Origin: Marinobacter changyiensis
GTDB lineage: Bacteria > Pseudomonadota > Gammaproteobacteria > Pseudomonadales > Oleiphilaceae
NCBI RefSeq assembly: GCF_009193265.1
Contig: NZ_VZZZ01000006.1
Coordinates: 124,001-188,000, forward strand
Direction: 5' to 3'
DNA length: 64,000 nucleotides
The notes beneath the pieces are model-generated. The model was given only the letters and a program-made list of their open reading frames with translations. It ran no database searches and had not been told where the DNA came from. Positions within the stretch are counted from its first letter, which is position 1; every line of letters starts with the position of its first letter. The translations under genes and the position numbers were made by a program. Positions 17,849 through 26,217 of this stretch are shown here, piece by piece.

Positions 17849-19048
17849 TCACACCACACCAACACGCTCAAACTGTTCAATTTGCTCATCGCTGTAACCC
17901 AGGCTCTGCAGTATCGGCCGCGTGTGTTCTCCCACCGCAGGTACTGCCGATGCCGCTTCCGCAAACCAGAGCCCGGGCGCCTTCAACGCTGGCACTTTGC
18001 CAGCTGGCGTCATCACGTCAAACCAGCGGTCACGCGCACTCAACTGCGGGTGCTGCCAGACCTGGCGCATGTCATTAACGGCAGCGTTCGCAATCCCGGC
18101 GGCATCGAGGCGGCTGGTCACATCCGCCAGGGCAAGCCGTGAAAACACATCGCTTATCAGCCCGTTGAGCTTGACCCGGTTGGCGGAGCGTCTGGGGTTG
18201 GTCGCAAACCGCGGGTCATCCGCCAACTCGGGCGACTTCATCACCAGCTCACAGAACCCCCGCCACTCCCTATCGTGCTGAAGGCCCAGCATCACGGTGT
18301 TACCGTCACCAACGGGAAACGGCCCATATGGATAAATCGTGGCATGGGAGGAACCCGCCCGCACCGGAGCAGGCGCGCCGTTATAGCTGTAGTACAGGGG
18401 GTATCCCATCCATTCAACCAGGGCTTCCAGCATGGAAATATCAATCTGGCTGCCCTCCCCGGTTCGTCCACGCAGTAGCAACGCAGACAAGATACTGGCT
18501 TGGGCAGAGGTACCTGCTGCAATGTCTGCCACGGAACAACCCGCCTTCGCCATGCCCTCAGGTTCAGGGGTACCCGTGACAGAAAGAAAACCGCTTTCAC
18601 TCTGGATCATCAGGTCATAGGCCTTCTTGTTCTCATAGGGGCCACCCTGGCCATAACCGGAGATATCACAGACCGTCAGTCGCGGATAACGCGGATGCAG
18701 GTCTGCGTATGACAGCCCCATCCGGGTCGTTGCTCCCGGCGCCAGGTTCTGCACCAGAACATCCGCCTCCGCCAGCAACTGATGCAATATTTCCATCCCC
18801 TCTGCCGTCTTCAGATCAAGGCACAAGCTTTCCTTGGAGCGGTTGACCCAGACAAAATGCGACGACAGACCGTTCACCCGTTCATCATACTGGCGCGCAA
18901 AATCACCCTGCCCGGGCCGCTCGATCTTGATCACCCGGGCGCCCTGTTCTGCCAGGTGCCGGGTGCACAACGGAGCTGCCACCGCCTGCTCCAGTGCGAC
19001 AACCATTATGCCCTCCAGAGGCAGCGGCCTGTTGTTGCTGTGGGTCAC
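17849..19048 (-). CDS. ict: Itaconate CoA-transferase (CaiB family)
   Basis: Class III CoA-transferase of 399 aa. The candidate catalytic residue is Asp175 in VADIAAGT; GYGQGGP near 131 and the N-terminal EGIMVVALEQAVAAP strand are typical of the branch that includes itaconate/succinyl-CoA transferases. The start is GTG 19048 with GAGGA 6 bases before it; the TTG further upstream overlaps the neighbouring gene and lacks a site. Placed between an acyl-CoA dehydrogenase and a CitE lyase, and with a hydratase two genes upstream, it fits the enzyme that loads CoA from succinyl-CoA on to itaconate. The substrate is inferred from this context, not from residues. Confidence 0.83.
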   Translation of the reverse strand: MTHSNNRPLPLEGIMVVALEQAVAAPLCTRHLAEQGARVIKIERPGQGDFARQYDERVNGLSSHFVWVNRSKESLCLDLKTAEGMEILHQLLAEADVLVQNLAPGATTRMGLSYADLHPRYPRLTVCDISGYGQGGPYENKKAYDLMIQSESGFLSVTGTPEPEGMAKAGCSVADIAAGTSAQASILSALLLRGRTGEGSQIDISMLEALVEWMGYPLYYSYNGAPAPVRAGSSHATIYPYGPFPVGDGNTVMLGLQHDREWRGFCELVMKSPELADDPRFATNPRRSANRVKLNGLISDVFSRLALADVTSRLDAAGIANAAVNDMRQVWQHPQLSARDRWFDVMTPAGKVPALKAPGLWFAEAASAVPAVGEHTRPILQSLGYSDEQIEQFERVGVV

Positions 19049-19083
19049 AAAAGTTCCTCGCCTTTTCTTGTTTTGTGCATGGC

Positions 19084-20247
19084 TCAAAACGAGCGTGGCA
19101 GTTCCAGCAAATGCTCCGCCACATAGGACAGAATCAGGTTGGTGGAAATCGGGGCCACCTGATACAGCCGGGTTTCACGGAACTTGCGCTCGACGTCGTA
19201 TTCGTTGGCAAACCCGAAGCCACCGTGGGTCTGCAGGCAGACGTTAGCAGCCTCCCAGGAGGCTTCCGCCGCCAGGTACTTGGCCATGTTGGCGCTGGCA
19301 CCGGCGTTGCGACTGTTGTCGTATTCCTCACAAGCACGCCAGCGCATCAGATCAGCTGCTTCGACGTTGATGTGCGCCTTCGCGATGGGAAACTGGATGC
19401 CCTGGTTCTTGCCAATCGGGCGGCCAAAAACTTCTCGATCACAGGCGTATTTTCGAGCCTTGTCGATAAACCAGCGACCATCGCCAATACACTCGGCAGC
19501 AATCAGCGCACGCTCGGCATTGAGGCCGTCGAGGATATAGCGAAAACCCTTGCCTTCCTCGCCGATCAGATTCTCGGCAGGAATCTCAAGGTTATCGAAG
19601 AACAGCTCGTTGGTTTCGTGGTTCACCATGTTGGCGATGGGCTGAACGGTCAGACCGTTACCAATGGCATCGTGCAGATCAACAATAAAGATCGACATGC
19701 CCTCCGCCTTGCGTTTGACCTCTGCCAGCGGCGTGGTGCGGGCCAGAAGGATCATCAGGTCGGAGTGCTGGACACGGGAAATCCACACTTTCTGGCCATT
19801 GACGATGTACTTGTCATCCTTGCGCACGGCTGTGGTTTTGATCTTGGTGGTATCGGTACCCGTCGTAGGCTCGGTGACCGCCATGGATTGCAGACGCAAT
19901 TCACCAGCGGCAATTTTTGGCAGGTACTTCTGCTTCTGTTCCTCACTGCCGTGACGCAGCAGGGTAAACATGTTGTACATCTGGCCATGGACAGTTCCGG
20001 AGTTACCACCCGCAAGATTGACCTCTTCCAGTATGACCGAGGCTTCCGATACGCCGAGACCCGAGCCACCATATTCCTCGGGAATCATCGCGGCCAGCCA
20101 GCCCGCACGGGTCATGGCCTCGACGAACTCTTCCGGGAAGGCTCTACGCTCGTCCACACCGCGCCAATAGGCGGCATCGAACTCCGCACACAAACCACGG
20201 ACGCCTTCACGGATGTCCTCATACTTCTCCAGGGCTGGGCTGGTCAT
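19084..20247 (-). CDS. Acyl-CoA dehydrogenase of the itaconate operon
   Basis: FAD-dependent acyl-CoA dehydrogenase of 387 aa. FAD and substrate motifs MAVTEPTTGTDT near 122 and VWISRVQHSD near 155 are present. The usual catalytic glutamate near the C-terminus (in Tyr-Glu-Gly-Thr) is absent: the region reads YQVAPIST. A glutamate at 245 in GLNAERALIA lies at the position used as base by isovaleryl-CoA dehydrogenase, so activity is expected. Its stop is 35 bases from ict and its ATG, with AAGGAG upstream, follows the hydratase stop without a gap. A very similar gene, as I recall, sits in the P. aeruginosa itaconate cluster; methylsuccinyl-CoA-like substrates are possible. Confidence 0.9.
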   Translation of the reverse strand: MTSPALEKYEDIREGVRGLCAEFDAAYWRGVDERRAFPEEFVEAMTRAGWLAAMIPEEYGGSGLGVSEASVILEEVNLAGGNSGTVHGQMYNMFTLLRHGSEEQKQKYLPKIAAGELRLQSMAVTEPTTGTDTTKIKTTAVRKDDKYIVNGQKVWISRVQHSDLMILLARTTPLAEVKRKAEGMSIFIVDLHDAIGNGLTVQPIANMVNHETNELFFDNLEIPAENLIGEEGKGFRYILDGLNAERALIAAECIGDGRWFIDKARKYACDREVFGRPIGKNQGIQFPIAKAHINVEAADLMRWRACEEYDNSRNAGASANMAKYLAAEASWEAANVCLQTHGGFGFANEYDVERKFRETRLYQVAPISTNLILSYVAEHLLELPRSF

Positions 20248-21081
20248 CTATCTGGTCTCCTTGAATTGAAGTTCTGCTTCGTGGGCAGGGCCATCTTCGT
20301 TGGCAGCCCAGAGTATGGCTTTACCGTCACCGCTGAGCCGGCCTTCCACATTGAAAGGCTTGTTCATCGTCAACGGTCTTAATCCTCTGTAGGAAAGCCG
20401 CACCGGTGTGCGGCCCGGATTCGCCTCCATAAAAGCCTGCATCATCAGCGTGGCAATCAACGGGCCGTGAACCACCAGGTCCGGGTAGCCTTCCACCTTA
20501 GTGGCATAAGGATGGTCGTAATGAATGCGATGACCATTAAACGTTACGGCTGAATAGCGGAACAGGAGCAATGGCGACGGTGTTATCGCGACACTCCAAT
20601 GAGCATCGTTCACCGGTTTATCCAGCGCCAGCTTCGGGGGGGCTGGCGCTTTGTAAACAATGTCCTGCTCTTCACTCAGACACAGCTCACCATCCTGGTG
20701 ATAATGGTGCTCGACGGTCACAAACAGCAATTTGCTGGAGCGGCCGGTTTTTTCGGTGACCGCTTTGATGCGGGACTGACGCTCGGCGCGCTGGCCTGTT
20801 AACAGGGGTTTAAAGAACTCCACCCGGCCACCGGCCCACATACGTGTATTGCCCTCAGACTTGGGCAAGAATTCACCCGGTGCTATATGTCCATCCGGCC
20901 CGGTGCCGGAAGGGGGTACGGGTATCTGGAAAAAGGCCCAGTGCCAAAGCGGGGCCAGAGCATCACCCTCACGCGGAAATGGTCGTGCCAGCATGGCGGC
21001 AATACGGCTGGCGAGCGAGGTGTCAAGCGCATCTACGCAGGATTCCTGTTTGCCAATCCAGTCCTCAGGTCTTTGTGCCAT
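20248..21081 (-). CDS. ich: Itaconyl-CoA / mesaconyl-C4-CoA hydratase (double hotdog)
   Basis: A 277-aa hydratase of the fused-hotdog (HTD2/FAS1-N dehydratase-like) type. The N-terminal half contains RMWAGGRVEF and the ERQSRI stretch; the C-terminal hotdog carries RYSAVTFNGHRIHYDHPYA and VVHGPLIATLM, with the hydratase Asp/His region. These enzymes add water to itaconyl-CoA to give citramalyl-CoA. ATG has GAGG 9 bases upstream. It is the first gene of the operon ich-acd-ict-ccl-ligase and is divergent from a LysR gene, the same arrangement as in the known itaconate clusters. Confidence 0.87.
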   Translation of the reverse strand: MAQRPEDWIGKQESCVDALDTSLASRIAAMLARPFPREGDALAPLWHWAFFQIPVPPSGTGPDGHIAPGEFLPKSEGNTRMWAGGRVEFFKPLLTGQRAERQSRIKAVTEKTGRSSKLLFVTVEHHYHQDGELCLSEEQDIVYKAPAPPKLALDKPVNDAHWSVAITPSPLLLFRYSAVTFNGHRIHYDHPYATKVEGYPDLVVHGPLIATLMMQAFMEANPGRTPVRLSYRGLRPLTMNKPFNVEGRLSGDGKAILWAANEDGPAHEAELQFKETR

Positions 21082-21103
21082 TACACTGCCTCTATCAACA
21101 GGT

Positions 21104-21131
21104 ATTCTAGGTTTTTAATTTTAGTAAGAAT
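21104..21131. promoter_or_regulatory. Inverted repeat in the divergent ich/LysR region
   Basis: ATTCT (21104-21108) and AGAAT (21127-21131) form a short dyad with an A+T-rich 18-base centre, 23 bases before the ich start in a 167-base divergent region. It may be part of the LysR binding site or of the promoter. The arms are only five bases, so chance is not excluded. Confidence 0.25.
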
Positions 21132-21248
21132 GCCGGTATATCACCGCGGAGTGAATTCGATTTTCCTCAAGGGTGCGTTTGGTTTCCATGAACACCCCCG
21201 TGGTTTAGACTGACAATCCCTTAGTTAGCTTGCTGCCGATATCCCACT

Positions 21249-22166
21249 ATGCATTTTGATATTCCTGATTTACGCCTGTTTATCCATGTTGCTGAAGCTA
21301 ACAGCCTGACCGGCGGTGCCAGAAGAGCCAGCCTGTCAACCGCGGCCGCCAGCATGCGCATCAAGGCTCTGGAAGGCCAATTGGGCAGCCGCCTGTTCTA
21401 CCGCGACAGCCAGGGGGTTGAGCTGACACCCGCAGGCCACGACCTGCTGGTGCATGCCCGGGCCATCATGCGTCAGGTGGATTACATCAAGGATGAGTTC
21501 TCCCAATACGCTGAAGGTCAGTCCGGCCATATCCGAATATTCGCCAACACCACTGCCGTGAGCGATTTCATGCCGGATGTACTGGCGCGATTTCTCGTGT
21601 CCCGCCCGGGCGTCACTGTTGACCTTCAGGAACGCCTCACCAATGACATCGTAAGGGGCGTGATCGATGGCTCCACCGACCTTGGTGTCGTCGCCGGACC
21701 AGTGACGGCGAAAAAGCTGGAAATCATTCCCTTCAACGTTGACCGGCTGGTGGTGGTCACCCCAAGCGATCATTTCCTGGCGGGGCGCAAAAGCATCACC
21801 TTCCAGGAAACCCTGAATTACCCCCATATCGGCCTGCGGGAAGGCAGCACCCTGTTCAATTTTTTGCGGGGCCAGGCCAATGAAATCAACTCACAACTGC
21901 AGATGAGGATACAGGTTTTCGGGTTTGAGTCGGCCTGCCGGATGGTCAGCCGTGGCGTCGGGATCGGGATACTGCCCGGGTCTATCGCCCGCCGCTACGC
22001 GGAGTTCATGGACATTTCGATTATCGAACTTGAGGAAAGCTGGGCCGAACGGGAACGCAGCCTAATCGTCAGAGAACTGGATGCGTTACCGAAATGCGGC
22101 AAGGAGCTGGTTGAGGAAATTCGCGCCCAAGCCAGCCTTGCGAAGGCGCCTGAGAGCGCCGACTAG
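21249..22166 (+). CDS. LysR family regulator, itaconate-responsive candidate (RipR/ItcR-like)
   Basis: A 305-aa LysR regulator with the N-terminal winged helix at residues 1-60 (SLTGGARRASLSTAAASMRI, then LFYRD-type sequence) and a type 2 periplasmic-binding effector domain containing SGHIRIFANTTAVSDFMP. It is divergent from the itaconate operon and resembles the regulators adjacent to such operons in Pseudomonas, Yersinia and Salmonella, which respond to itaconate. The link to itaconate rests on gene order. It ends 35 bases from the convergent MaoC gene. Confidence 0.88.
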   Translation: MHFDIPDLRLFIHVAEANSLTGGARRASLSTAAASMRIKALEGQLGSRLFYRDSQGVELTPAGHDLLVHARAIMRQVDYIKDEFSQYAEGQSGHIRIFANTTAVSDFMPDVLARFLVSRPGVTVDLQERLTNDIVRGVIDGSTDLGVVAGPVTAKKLEIIPFNVDRLVVVTPSDHFLAGRKSITFQETLNYPHIGLREGSTLFNFLRGQANEINSQLQMRIQVFGFESACRMVSRGVGIGILPGSIARRYAEFMDISIIELEESWAERERSLIVRELDALPKCGKELVEEIRAQASLAKAPESAD

Positions 22167-22200
22167 CGGCGCAGCTCAGGGGCTCTGTTCGGACTACGAC

Positions 22201-22665
22201 CTAACTCTCCGAGATTCCGCTTCGCTTCAGGATAAGCATGTCGGAAATACCATCCTGAACTACCTCGTCGTGCTGGTTAACCAACTGCAAACGCCGATTG
22301 ACCCGTCCGACACGTTTGCTGGTGCCCTCTTCGAAATCAAGGATCGACAGCTTCAGCCGAAGCGTCATGCCGATCGTAATGGGTTTGACGAATTTCCATT
22401 CGCTGATGGACATCATCGCCACCGCGGACTTTTCGAAAACGCCCAGGGTATGCATCATGCCGGTAGCGATGGCAATGCCGAAGGCACCGTGGACAAGACG
22501 CTCTCCGTAGCGGGTTTTACTGGCAAATTCCTGATCACAGTGAACCGGGTTCCAGTCGCCGGACAGCATGGAGAACATGGTCATATCCGTTTCTGTTATG
22601 GTTCTGCCGGTACTCTCAAACGCTTCGCCTGTTTTCAGGTCCTCAAAATACAATGAGTTATCCAT
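22201..22665 (-). CDS. MaoC-like (R)-specific acyl-CoA hydratase
   Basis: A single hotdog-fold protein of 154 aa. The hydratase motif is complete: FSMLSGDWNPVHCDQEFA supplies the catalytic Asp and His, and RLVHGAFGIAIATGM follows. It would hydrate enoyl-CoA thioesters. The start ATG 22665 has GAGGA 6 bases upstream and gives the usual length; an open frame further upstream has no site. It is the last gene of the minus-strand operon with the thiolase, ligase and ABC transporter, so hydration, thiolysis, activation and uptake are encoded together. Confidence 0.9.
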   Translation of the reverse strand: MDNSLYFEDLKTGEAFESTGRTITETDMTMFSMLSGDWNPVHCDQEFASKTRYGERLVHGAFGIAIATGMMHTLGVFEKSAVAMMSISEWKFVKPITIGMTLRLKLSILDFEEGTSKRVGRVNRRLQLVNQHDEVVQDGISDMLILKRSGISES

Positions 22666-22681
22666 AATTTTCCTCTGCCTA

Positions 22682-23884
22682 TCAGGCACGCTCGAAGATC
22701 GCAGCGACTCCCTGCCCGCCACCGACGCACATGGTTTCCAGCCCATACCGACACTCTCTTCTTTTCATCTCATGGAGCAGGCTGGTCATGATGCGGACAC
22801 CGGTCGCGCCGATTGGGTGCCCCAGAGAGATGCCGGACCCGTTCACGTTGAGCCGGTCATGATCGTCCCAGTCCCACTCTTTCAACACCGACAACACCTG
22901 ACAGGCAAACGCTTCGTTCAGCTCCACCAACCCCATATCATTGAAACCCAGACCGGTCTTTCGGAACAGCTTTTCGACGGCCGGCACCGGACCAATACCC
23001 ATGATCCCGGGATGACAACCTACCGAGGCCCAGCCCACCATGAAAGCCATTGGATCAAGGTTCAGTTCCGCCAGTTTGTCCTCTGACACAATAAGGCAGG
23101 CCGCCGCCGCATCGCTTTGCTGACTGGCATTGCCGGCAGTAACCGTTCCGCCCTTGATAAGGGGGTTCAGTTTTGCGAGTGATTCCATCGTGGTTTCGGG
23201 ACGGATGCCTTCGTCCCGCAGGAATGGGAGTGGGTCCGCTTTGCGCTGGGGTATGTTGAGCTGGACGACTTCATCATCAAAGCGCCCTTCATTCCAGGCG
23301 GACGCCGCCCGTTGGTGGCTGCGAGCTGCATAGGCATCGGCTTCCTCGCGGGAAATACTGTACTTCTTGGCCAGATTTTCTGCCGTTTCTATCATCCCGG
23401 AGATATAACCGAAACGGTCCTCCGGCTGGGAGCGCTCCCGTCCGCGGTCCAGACGGTCATACATGGTAAAGGAGCCAGCCTTCTTGCCCCAGCGCATATC
23501 GGTGGAGTAGTACTCAATGTTGCTCATGCTCTCGACGCCACCCGCGATAACCACATCACAGGCGCCAGACTCCACCATCATCACCGCATTGATAACGGCC
23601 TGCAGGCCACCGCCACAGCGGCGGTCCAGCTGCATACCCGGCACATGTTCCGGCAACCCGGCCTGCAAGGCGGCCCAACGCCCGACACAGGGCACTTCGC
23701 TGTTGGCGTAGGACTGTGCCACCACCACATCCTCAATCAGGGCCGGATCAATCCCTGAGCGCCTGATGGTTTCCTTGACTACCGTGGCGATCAGATCTTC
23801 AACCGATACCGGTCTCAATGCCTTGCCAAACGCGCCCACTCCGGTACGTACCGGAGTGACTATGGCTGCTCGTCGTTGTTGCAT
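22682..23884 (-). CDS. Acetyl-CoA acyltransferase (degradative thiolase)
   Basis: A 400-aa thiolase with active-site Cys90 in LDRRCGGGLQ, His356 in GHPIGATG and Cys386 in CVGGGQG. The ESMSNIEYY and NEAFACQ motifs are also present. The unusual RRCGGG around Cys90 (most degradative enzymes have Asn-Arg-Xaa-Cys-Ser/Gly-Ser/Gly) is seen in a subgroup of thiolases. It would release acetyl-CoA or propionyl-CoA from the acid activated by the neighbouring ligase. Gaps of 9 bases to the ligase and 16 to the hydratase show one transcript. Confidence 0.93.
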   Translation of the reverse strand: MQQRRAAIVTPVRTGVGAFGKALRPVSVEDLIATVVKETIRRSGIDPALIEDVVVAQSYANSEVPCVGRWAALQAGLPEHVPGMQLDRRCGGGLQAVINAVMMVESGACDVVIAGGVESMSNIEYYSTDMRWGKKAGSFTMYDRLDRGRERSQPEDRFGYISGMIETAENLAKKYSISREEADAYAARSHQRAASAWNEGRFDDEVVQLNIPQRKADPLPFLRDEGIRPETTMESLAKLNPLIKGGTVTAGNASQQSDAAAACLIVSEDKLAELNLDPMAFMVGWASVGCHPGIMGIGPVPAVEKLFRKTGLGFNDMGLVELNEAFACQVLSVLKEWDWDDHDRLNVNGSGISLGHPIGATGVRIMTSLLHEMKRRECRYGLETMCVGGGQGVAAIFERA

Positions 23885-23893
23885 GATGTCACC

Positions 23894-25501
23894 TCAAGGG
23901 GTTGTGTTTGAGTCGCGCTCGGCCGCCATCGTCCTCAGCTTTGCGCGCTGTATCTTGGTGCCATTTGCGCTTTCAGTAACGGGAAATGCATCCAGGAACC
24001 AGACTCGTGCTGGCACCTTGAACGGCGCAATGGTGTTCTTGAGCCAGGCACGTATGCCCTCGGCATCAATATCGGTATCCGGTTGCGCAATGACAAAGGC
24101 CACGCAGGCAGGCTTGCCATCCACATCGGCACCTATGACCTGGGCTTCGGCGATACCCGGGCAGTCCCTCAGCACATCTTCAATCTCTGCCGGGTTGACC
24201 AGAAAGCCGCCGAGACGTATCGCATCACCGGCACGGGTCTGATAGACGAACGAGCCGTCCCGACGCAGGTATCCGATGTCTCCGGTGGAGAAGAATCCGT
24301 CGTTATCGACCGCCTCAGCGGTCGCCTCCGGGTTATTAAAATAACCGGAAAAGTTACCCTCTGCGCGAATTTCCAGAACACCGCTCTGCTCCGGCTCCAG
24401 CAATGCTCCGGACTCGGTATGACGAACTCTCACCTGTGCTTCCGGGTCAGCGGGAAAACCGCCGCCCTTGCAGCGTTCCCGTACCTCGCCCTGCACGGAC
24501 TGGATCGAAAAAAGGGCCTGCACCTCACTGGAGCCGTAAACGCCTGCCAGTGGTATGCCCCGGGCATCTGCCTGCCTGGCGAGCTCCTCGGCACCGGTCT
24601 GGAACGCCGCAAAACCACACACCCTGAGACTATCGAACCTGAACTCTTCAGGCATCGCCTCCAGGATTCGCCTATACATCTCATCACTGCCAAACAGGTG
24701 GGTCAGCCTGTGCTTCAGGATCAACTCTACCGCAGGGCACCCGTCAAAGGTCTCCATTATTGCGATGGGCACGCCCGCCGCCAGTGCGGTCGTCACTGGC
24801 ACCAGCCCAAAGGTTCCGCAGAATGGTAACGGTGCCAGCAGACCAGCTCCAGGCTGCTCGAACCGGAACGCCCGGGCCACGCGATCTGCGTGGCTGACAA
24901 GTGAGCGGTGGGTGTGCATCACCAGTTTTGGCAGTTTGGTGGTGCCTGAGGTAGTGAACAGCATCGCCAGATCGTTTTCGCTGGAATTGTCAGCTACATC
25001 GGGGGCATCAGGGGCATCGAGAGCTACGAGATCCGGGAACGGCAGCGATGAACACCCGGCCAATAGTGGCATCGCTGCTACCTGGTCAAGAACTGCAATG
25101 GTCTCGAGATCCGGCACGGTGCCCGGCTCAAGATCTTCCAGCAAGGCCTGAAAGTCGATAGTCCGGAAACGGGGCTGCATGATCAGCATACGGGCGCCGG
25201 AAGCTGCCAGAATATGTTGTAGCTCCGCCGTTCGGTAACGGGTGTTCACCGCCACCAGTACCGCCCCGAGGCGGGATAAACCCAGCATCAGCGCCAGCCA
25301 CTCCGGCCGGTTGACCAGCCATACCGCTACCCGATCGCCGTGGCCAATCCCCTGCTCTTGCAGCCATTCAGCCGCCGCGCGACCCATCTGATCCAGCTCG
25401 GCAAAGCTGATACGACGATCACCCACTAACAGGGCACAGGAAGCCGGAGCCCGCTCCACATGCCTTGTCACCAAGGCGGTCAGAGTCAGCTTCTTCGACA
25501 T
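23894..25501 (-). CDS. AMP-dependent acyl-CoA ligase with altered P-loop
   Basis: A 535-aa adenylate-forming ligase. The P-loop near residue 190 reads TSGTTKLPKLV rather than TSGTTGxPKGV, with Lys and Leu in place of two glycines. Other motifs are normal: YGSSE near 320, TGDIGYLRRDG near 410 and the C-terminal catalytic lysine in NGTKIQR. The ligase probably activates a carboxylic acid taken up by the ABC transporter encoded upstream. Its ATG overlaps the livF stop by one base (TGATG), and the thiolase gene follows after 9 bases. The acid is unknown; aromatic or branched acids would both fit. Confidence 0.9.
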   Translation of the reverse strand: MSKKLTLTALVTRHVERAPASCALLVGDRRISFAELDQMGRAAAEWLQEQGIGHGDRVAVWLVNRPEWLALMLGLSRLGAVLVAVNTRYRTAELQHILAASGARMLIMQPRFRTIDFQALLEDLEPGTVPDLETIAVLDQVAAMPLLAGCSSLPFPDLVALDAPDAPDVADNSSENDLAMLFTTSGTTKLPKLVMHTHRSLVSHADRVARAFRFEQPGAGLLAPLPFCGTFGLVPVTTALAAGVPIAIMETFDGCPAVELILKHRLTHLFGSDEMYRRILEAMPEEFRFDSLRVCGFAAFQTGAEELARQADARGIPLAGVYGSSEVQALFSIQSVQGEVRERCKGGGFPADPEAQVRVRHTESGALLEPEQSGVLEIRAEGNFSGYFNNPEATAEAVDNDGFFSTGDIGYLRRDGSFVYQTRAGDAIRLGGFLVNPAEIEDVLRDCPGIAEAQVIGADVDGKPACVAFVIAQPDTDIDAEGIRAWLKNTIAPFKVPARVWFLDAFPVTESANGTKIQRAKLRTMAAERDSNTTP

Positions 25502-26217
25502 CAGTAAAGCTCCATCAGTTTCTTGTTATCACTCAGCTCCGATGGCTGACCTTCCCAGGTCATCTGGCCGGATTTCATCACCACGACCCGGTCCGAGATT
25601 TTCAGGGCCTCCTTGACGTTCTGCTCCACCAGGAGGATCGACATCCCGGTGTTTTGCTGCAGTTCCCTGATTGGGCCACAGAGATCCTGAAACAATTTAG
25701 GCGCCAGACCGATGGATGGCTCATCCATCAGCAGGCAGCGTGGGCGGCTGAGCAGCGCCCGGCCAATGGAGACCATCTGTTGTTGGCCCCCCGACAGGTT
25801 ACCAGCCCGGGTCTGGTAGAACTTTTTCATCATCGGCAAGATGGACATCACCCAATCGATTCTGTCCGCCCGCTCCTTCTCCGGAACACCAGCCGCCCAC
25901 ATACCCAGACTCATGGTTTCCTCCACAGTCATGCCGGGGAAAACACCACGGCCTTCCGGCACCATCGACATACCCGCCATGGTCATGGCCCGGGGCTCGC
26001 TGACTGCTGCCTTACCATTGAACAGAATGCGGCCACTCTCGTGGGGCACCAGACCAAAAATGGATTTCAGCAAGGTGGATTTACCGGCACCGTTGTGGCC
26101 GATCAGGCACAACACCTCATTGTTGTTAACGTGAACGTTGATGTCCGTCAGCACAGGCCGGCCGCCATAACCGACCACCAGATTCTCAACCTGGAGAATT
26201 TTGTCTGTCATGGTCAC
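25501..26217 (-). CDS. livF: Branched-chain-type ABC transporter, ATPase LivF-like (second system)
   Basis: ATPase of 238 aa. Walker A GHNGAGKST near residue 39, PEGRGVFPGMTV, signature LSGGQQQMVSIGRAL, Walker B LLMDEPSIGL and the switch VEQNVKEAL are all canonical. The start overlaps the livG stop by four bases and the stop overlaps the ligase start by one, so translation is coupled through the operon. Paired with the LivG-like protein whose signature motif is unusual, it may carry the intact catalytic half of the dimer. Confidence 0.94.
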   Translation of the reverse strand: MTMTDKILQVENLVVGYGGRPVLTDINVHVNNNEVLCLIGHNGAGKSTLLKSIFGLVPHESGRILFNGKAAVSEPRAMTMAGMSMVPEGRGVFPGMTVEETMSLGMWAAGVPEKERADRIDWVMSILPMMKKFYQTRAGNLSGGQQQMVSIGRALLSRPRCLLMDEPSIGLAPKLFQDLCGPIRELQQNTGMSILLVEQNVKEALKISDRVVVMKSGQMTWEGQPSELSDNKKLMELY

